A DNA stretch of 64,000 bases from Przewalskia tangutica (Eukaryota > Streptophyta > Magnoliopsida > Solanales > Solanaceae): assembly GCA_029844215.1 (NCBI GenBank), contig CM056725.1, positions 41,384,485-41,448,484 of the forward strand, read 5' to 3'. The notes beneath the pieces were generated by a model. That model was given only the letters and a program-made list of their open reading frames with translations, had not been told where the DNA came from and ran no database searches. Shown in pieces: positions 58,871 to 64,000 of this stretch. Both the position numbers and the translations under genes were made by a program. Each line of letters opens with the position of its first letter. Position 1 is the stretch's first letter.

Positions 58871-61088
58871 CGCTCAGTAGTCAACACACATACGCAGCTG
58901 GCCCCATCCTTCTTCTTTACAAATAATACCGACGCTCCTGTGGAGATACACTAGGCCTAATAAAGCCTTTTTCCAAAGAAATCTTTCACCGTCCTTCACT
59001 CCTCAACTCGGCAAAGCATCCTCAGATGGGCGAATGGAAATAGGTCGAGTGTCCGCAACGTGTCAATACAAAACTCAATCTCCTCTCGTGAGGATACCCT
59101 AAGATCATCCGGGAACACATCCGCAAACTCCCTAACCATCGCATCGATCAAGAACTGCACCTCACCGTATCAAATACCCGCACTGCATGATAGATGTACT
59201 TTCTCGCACCATCTTCCTAGCCTTGAGGTAAGAAATAAACCTACCCCGGCGATGCCGTTGCCCTCCACTGATAATCGCTCGCCAGAAATCGAACCAACCA
59301 ACTCGCTCCTACCAACGTTGGCATAACAAGAGGCCAACCACCATACCCATAATGACATCAAAATCGCCATCTCCATTTATCAAGTTCGCAAGTGGTCCGA
59401 CGATCAGAATAAATACCGACAACCTCTATACACCCGCCGCCTAACACCGAATCACCAATCACGTAGCTACCTCAAACGCTCTATCGACACCGCCTACTCC
59501 GATTCTACCCGCATAAGAGGGACACATAGGACAAGGTAGAACTCGATCTATCAATGCATAAACATCACACCAAATTAGTAATATACCCGTGACGACGCCG
59601 TGGAAGCTCTCCGATCTGGCGGCTGGGTAGAGAATATATGCGGTTCTGGGGACCGCTAGAATCGAACCACCACCACGACTCTACCGCGCTCGCCGTCCGT
59701 GAGTACCTCGCCTCCGGCGCATAACCACGTAAAGAGAAGACCCAACAATCGATCCCGCTTACCGTGTCTGCACCACCCATATCGCTTCTAGACGGACAAT
59801 CTCTTCAAATGGCCCACCGCCACAAGAGTAACAAGCTCCCGGCTCGCGACACTCGCTCGTGGAACCTACCGCATCGAGCACACCGAGGTGTGGGTGGTCC
59901 CGACGTGACGGCCTCGCCTCCTCGAAATCTCAGAGTCCCGAGCCCCGACCGCCCCGACCGACCGGGCCGGTCGACTTCTGCCGTAAAAACCGTGACGGAG
60001 CACTCAGGCTGGCCGGAACGTGACCTACTTCGCCGCTGAGGCCGTCCGCCTCGAAATCGCCTCGAGACCTCGATGTCCTCGCCCTCTTGGCTGGCTCGCC
60101 AATCTGGTCCTCCATCTCTATCCTCTATCCTCGTGCATAGGCTCGCATCCGGCGATGTCCATACCGGTCTGAAGAGCCACCCCCAATCATGCTGTAATCA
60201 TATGACGGTCTAGCCCCATCACATAACGATGAACTCTATCCGCCATGCTAGCTACAATAGTGTGAGCATGCTCGCCAAGGAGTCAAACTCAGCCAGACTC
60301 CCTAACGGTCCTCCTGCTCGCCGCAAGGTCAAAAACTGTCTACCCGGCTCTCTCATCTCGGAGGTAAAAGTGATCCATAAAGGCCTCAGAACTCATCCCA
60401 AACAGCGGAAGAGCATCATCACCTCTCGAAGCAACCACGACTCAAACCAGCCAACGCAATATCGCGCAAATCCCAGAAGAGGCTAGTGTAATGCACTGTC
60501 TCAAGCCCTAAGAACCTGCATGGTCCAGAGTCGCCGAACGAACTCCGCGGATCCTCGCCGACTCGAACCATAAAACTCGTGGATTACATCCGTAAAATCC
60601 CTAATCCGCAAACCGTCGCCTAGCGGCCGCCGCTTCCCGCTTGCGCCGCCGCTACTATATCGGTCAATAACCGACCGCTTCCCGTAGTCTCTATACTCGC
60701 ACCGGCCGGGGAACCGAGGGTCCGCATCGAACCTCTCGAGCTACCGCCGCCTCGGCCTCTAATACCGCTTGCGGCGTGAACTCAACGACCGCTTACTACC
60801 TCGTGCATAGTCCGTGCTCGAGCCCGTGTGACCTCTCGAGTACCGCTAGCAGCCTCGTTGCCGCTTTGCCCTTCCGGGCCCCGTAGCTTTCCGCGAGGCA
60901 TAGTTGTTTCATAAGAAGAGGTCGAGAGGATTCAACCGAATAAGACAAATTTCTAATGCACGATCTCGTAGAGAGAAAATGGAAACCAATCTTAAATGTC
61001 CCGCACCACTGATTATAGATGTGGTGCACAACACACCGATAATCAAGACTCTACTAGACACGGCTCAGACACTTTCCGAGGACTAATC

Positions 61089-61100
61089 GCTTTGATACCA
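61089..61100 (-). other. E9 primer-binding site
   Basis: Minus-strand TGGTATCAAAGC matches the initiator tRNA-Met complement at 11 of 12 positions. Confidence 0.88.
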
Positions 61101-61705
61101 CTTTTGTCACGACCCGACTCGGCCGCGATCGTGCCCTACCCGCACCCTGCCTGTATACATCGAGAATAGCAATGAACATACACAACATAAACACATGTGT
61201 AAATAATATACAACACAAAGCAGCCGATAAGGCCGCTTTTCATAATATAAACAAAGTCAAAAGTACAACTTTACAACTCGCCTTATAGCCCAACCACATA
61301 CGTGAATACGCACTTAGAATAATAATCAAGTGGGACAGTGGCCCCGCCATACCTCGAATGTACATAATCTACAACATCGTGGACAAGATCGTACTAAAAG
61401 AAAGACAAGCCTCCAAGAACGGAGCTCCGACGTCCGATAAGTGATCCTAAGAATGTGGATCTGCCACCGCTACCCTTTCTCGGCAGATGAACGCAGCCCA
61501 GGAGGGGGTCAAGACACACATGTACTAAGTATGTAAAACCGAAAGTACTGAATTACAACATAAGTTTAATAGAAAGCCGAGACATGTATGATAACAAAAT
61601 TACAAGATACGTTGCCTTACTAACAATGAGAGTACATCAAGAGAATACGTATAACATCATAATAGCGCTTCCGATCATACCATGGGTAGCGAACCCATAA
61701 AAACA

Positions 61706-61905
61706 GTGGTATAACGCTCGGGTGTCTACCCTCATTTATACTCTTACCCTCAAGCAGTGGTATAACGCCTGGGGTTTGCCCTCATTTATACTCTTATCCC
61801 GTAGAAGATAGTAACGCAGTGGTATAACGCCTGGGGCTTCCTCATTTATACTCTTATCCCGAAGAATGGTATAGCGCCTTGGGGTTTGCCCTCACCGATA
61901 CTCTT
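61706..61905 (-). repeat. tandem repeat, 4 units, in E9 right LTR
   Basis: Units share GTGGTATAACGCC(T)GGGG and CCTCATTTATACTCTTA; this is the counterpart of 42343-42560 with CTTGGGG reading C(C)TGGGG or CTCGGG. Confidence 0.82.
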
Positions 61906-62798
61906 ACCCTATCTCAAAACCGCCACATACAATAATTAAGCAAGTTAGCAATCCCCCTAACTTCTTATTAGTCTTATTCATCTACATTCTCATTTTAGTT
62001 TACTTAAGGCACTTTCATGTCTTTTATAAGAATCCGGGAATTTAACCCAAAGTACTACATACTTCTATTCTTTTAAAAACAAATGACTCTTTTTAGTAGA
62101 AAGCTTCCAAGACACTATTAACCATAGTATCAAGTCCAAAGTACATTTCAAGGCAAGTCACAATACCTTTAGAATTAAAGTAGGTTTCTAAATCAAATGA
62201 CTCCTTTCTTATTAAACCTTGGGAAATTGATACCTTAAAATCAATTTGCCTTTTGTTAACACAAGCCATTTACCTTTGCATAAAGTCAATATAACCAACT
62301 CTCCATAAAGTCGTTATATTCACTTTATACCTTAGTCAAGTACATTCTTCTCCTATCCAAGGGACTTATACGATTAAAACGACACAAGTATCACATACTT
62401 TAAATCTCTTCAAGTCCCTTAACTTTACTAAGACTTAAGACATCCTTAATATTTCAAAGAAGTGAGTTAACTTCCTAACTCACCCGACTTGGCATTTTAT
62501 AAGGCTAGTAAAGAATGTCAAAGGCTTGTACGTCCACCGTACTACATACGCTAACTAGTCATGCTCAAAAGATAGGAAAAAGTTCTACATACCTTGTCGG
62601 GTCAAACCACTTTGCCAAGTACGAAGTCCCGCCAGACTATGTCAACCTATAATATTCACAATACGCCTATTAAAGCCTTACTTCAAACGTAGAATATTAT
62701 AAGTATTAAGTCTCCATTTTCTACGGAAAATCTGACAAAGACCTCCTTTGTTTTTACTCACTTTGCCACCTTTTCAAGGCCGAAATACAATAACCAAA

Positions 62799-62972
62799 CA
62801 ACCCCAATTGGCTCACAATTATATAGAAGGTAGTCCAATACAATTAAATAACTACACAGCCCCAATTGGCTCACAATTTTATGGAAAGTAGTCCAATACA
62901 AAGGAATAACTACACAGCCCCAATTGGCTCACAATTATATAGAAAGTAGTCCAATACAATTAAATAACTAAA
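62799..62972 (-). repeat. 58-bp tandem repeat, 3 units, in E9 right LTR
   Basis: The AGCCCCAATTGGCTCACAAT core recurs three times at 58-bp spacing, as in 43451-43624 (first unit ACAACCCC instead of ACAGCCCC). Confidence 0.88.
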
Positions 62973-64000
62973 CAATACAAACTACATTCCAAATTCGGCC
63001 ACCTTGATTCAACAAATCCAATTCTTATCCAATTTCCATTTCAATCCAATTTAGTAGCATAACATGATATCAAGTCGCATTTGAGTATCATAACCATAAT
63101 CTTTAAGTAAGTAACATGCGACGATTTCTAAAAACGACCAATTAGTAATCCAATTTCCAAGCGGCTTGTATAACATTTCGGATTTAACTACAAGAAATCC
63201 ATAATACTAATAACTTCAACCTATCAACATCATGCTAGCAACAAGTAGAGCTAACAACAACAATATAAATATGTAATCTTGTAACACCTTTAAAAGACAA
63301 GATTTTACCTTAACGATTCTTAATCCAACTCCAATCCGAAGTCGCCCTTAGTAGTTTAGAGCCTCTCCAAGACACCTCAATCCGCTTGTTGAGACCCTTA
63401 GAACAATACCAACAATTATCCTTCAAAACTCCAAGCAAAACCTAGAAAGACCCTTAGGTTTTCGCTATGACTAACCCGTAAACAATCTTTTCCAAGATTT
63501 TTCTATTGAGATGTGTTTACAATACACCTAAGACCCTTGGTTTAAAGTGTGGAATCAAATGGACAAGAAACGAAAATTTCTCCCTTTCATTCAATGAAGA
63601 ACCCGAGAGCTTTGCCTATGTTTCTTCCAATTTTTGTGTGAAATTTTCTAAGTGTTGGCTCTCTCTAGCACTACTAGTATTATATAGAGTAAAGGATGGT
63701 CAAGATAATTACAAATGTGAGTCTTAGATGTGGTCTTCCAAAATATCAAGACTTATGACCTTTGACTTTAGTCAATAAACTCATGCTACAAGTTGCAAGA
63801 CTTAGCCTTAGAAGACTTATGGTAAATGACCATATTGGCCATGCCATTTTCGTCCAAGGCACTCTAAGGGGGGGTGACACATGTCGCCCTCCCATTCGTC
63901 ACAATAATACGTTTTCCGACAATATCAAAATTCCGATAAATTTTTACAAGCCTCAAATCTTAACACTGGTGAGTTCTTATTAACGTTCTTAAAACATGTC

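Larger units (their letters stand above)
56315..60901 (-). pseudogene. gag-pol: E9 gag-pol polyprotein, many small frame breaks
   Basis: One continuous gag-pol reading is expected from the minus-strand ATG at 60901 (MPRGKLRGPEG) to the stop at 56317-56315, 4.6 kb. Recognisable parts in order: gag with a garbled knuckle (PRCARCGRFHE near 59870); protease-to-RT linker (ASCYANVGRSELV near 59300); RT (NKVTIKNRYPP, then MSFGLTNAPAVF and the catalytic FIDDILVYS at 58444-58870); RNase H (YCDASGIGLGCVLM, then ALKIWRHYL, about 57960-58200); integrase zinc-finger region and core (57030-57650); and a chromodomain. The length is that of a full plant chromovirus polyprotein, so nothing large is missing. 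The frame changes at nearly every domain by one- or two-base losses, many at GC sites, and may be partly sequence error. Confidence 0.85.
41724..64000 (-). mobile_element. E9: near-complete Ty3/gypsy chromovirus, split by E10, right end outside window
   Basis: On the minus strand E9 has a 5' LTR (from about 64018, outside, to 61105), primer-binding site, a gag-pol interior (61104-56172), polypurine tract and a 3' LTR (56171-55505 and 43994-41724). Gag, protease-linker, reverse transcriptase, RNase H, integrase and chromodomain occur in the order of plant chromoviruses; the chromodomain sequence and the 2.9-kb LTRs best fit Tekay/Del. It is the only visible source of enzymes in the window. It is inserted in E7 next to GTCAA (41719-41723); the second target copy is outside. 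Confidence 0.92.
61105..64000 (-). repeat. E9 5' LTR, runs to the window edge
   Basis: It aligns with 41724-43994 plus 55505-56171. By that alignment the LTR ends about 20 bp beyond the window (AAACATGTC would be followed by CTGTAAATACGGGGTGTAACA-like sequence). Arrays at 61706-61905 and 62799-62972 match those of the left LTR. Confidence 0.91.

Overview
The window is a plant nuclear heterochromatin segment made entirely of nested LTR retrotransposons; I find no host gene, tRNA, rRNA or CRISPR array. LTR ends of the form TGTTACACCCCGTA / TGTTATACCCCGTA ... GTCGTGACA, a primer-binding site matching initiator tRNA-Met (TGGTATCAGAGC), 5-bp target duplications and a chromodomain after integrase identify Ty3/gypsy chromoviruses, most like the Tekay/Del group with its long LTRs. 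The organism is a flowering plant, probably an asterid and possibly Solanaceae; this is inference from LTR style only.

Layout, using labels E1-E10. E1 is a Ty1/copia reverse-transcriptase fragment (25540-26030). E2 (+, 1-25539, left end outside) abuts E1 and carries E3 (-, 3407-11402, duplication CATAC) in its gag-pol interior and E4 (-, 15549-25071, duplication TGTTT) in its 3' LTR. To the right, E1 is broken by E5 (- LTR from 26031), E5 by E6 (+ LTR from 28185), E6 by E7 (- LTR from 31228), E7 by E8 (-, 31880-40911, duplication GAGTA) and by E9 (-, from 41724 past the window end). E9 is broken by E10 (+, 43995-55499, duplication CGAAG), a tandem element with three LTRs and two internal regions. 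Nesting is therefore six layers deep.

E9 is the only element with a recognisable gag-PR-RT-RH-IN-chromodomain order, in short out-of-frame pieces. E4, E8 and E10 have a gag-only type of interior (TR-GAG-like), E2 keeps gag plus a protease-like trace, and E3 has no gag (LARD-like). These five share a GC-rich noncoding block between gag and the polypurine tract that I do not find in E9. All elements with a visible 3' junction share a hairpin beside the polypurine tract. The likely relationship is an autonomous E9-type element supplying enzymes to the others. The LTRs hold different tandem-repeat arrays in roughly corresponding places.

Caution: sister LTRs agree almost perfectly in AT-rich stretches but disagree, mostly by small indels, at CAG/CTG/CCG and CG sites. 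This looks like methylation-linked base-calling error, so frameshifts reported here may not exist in the genome.
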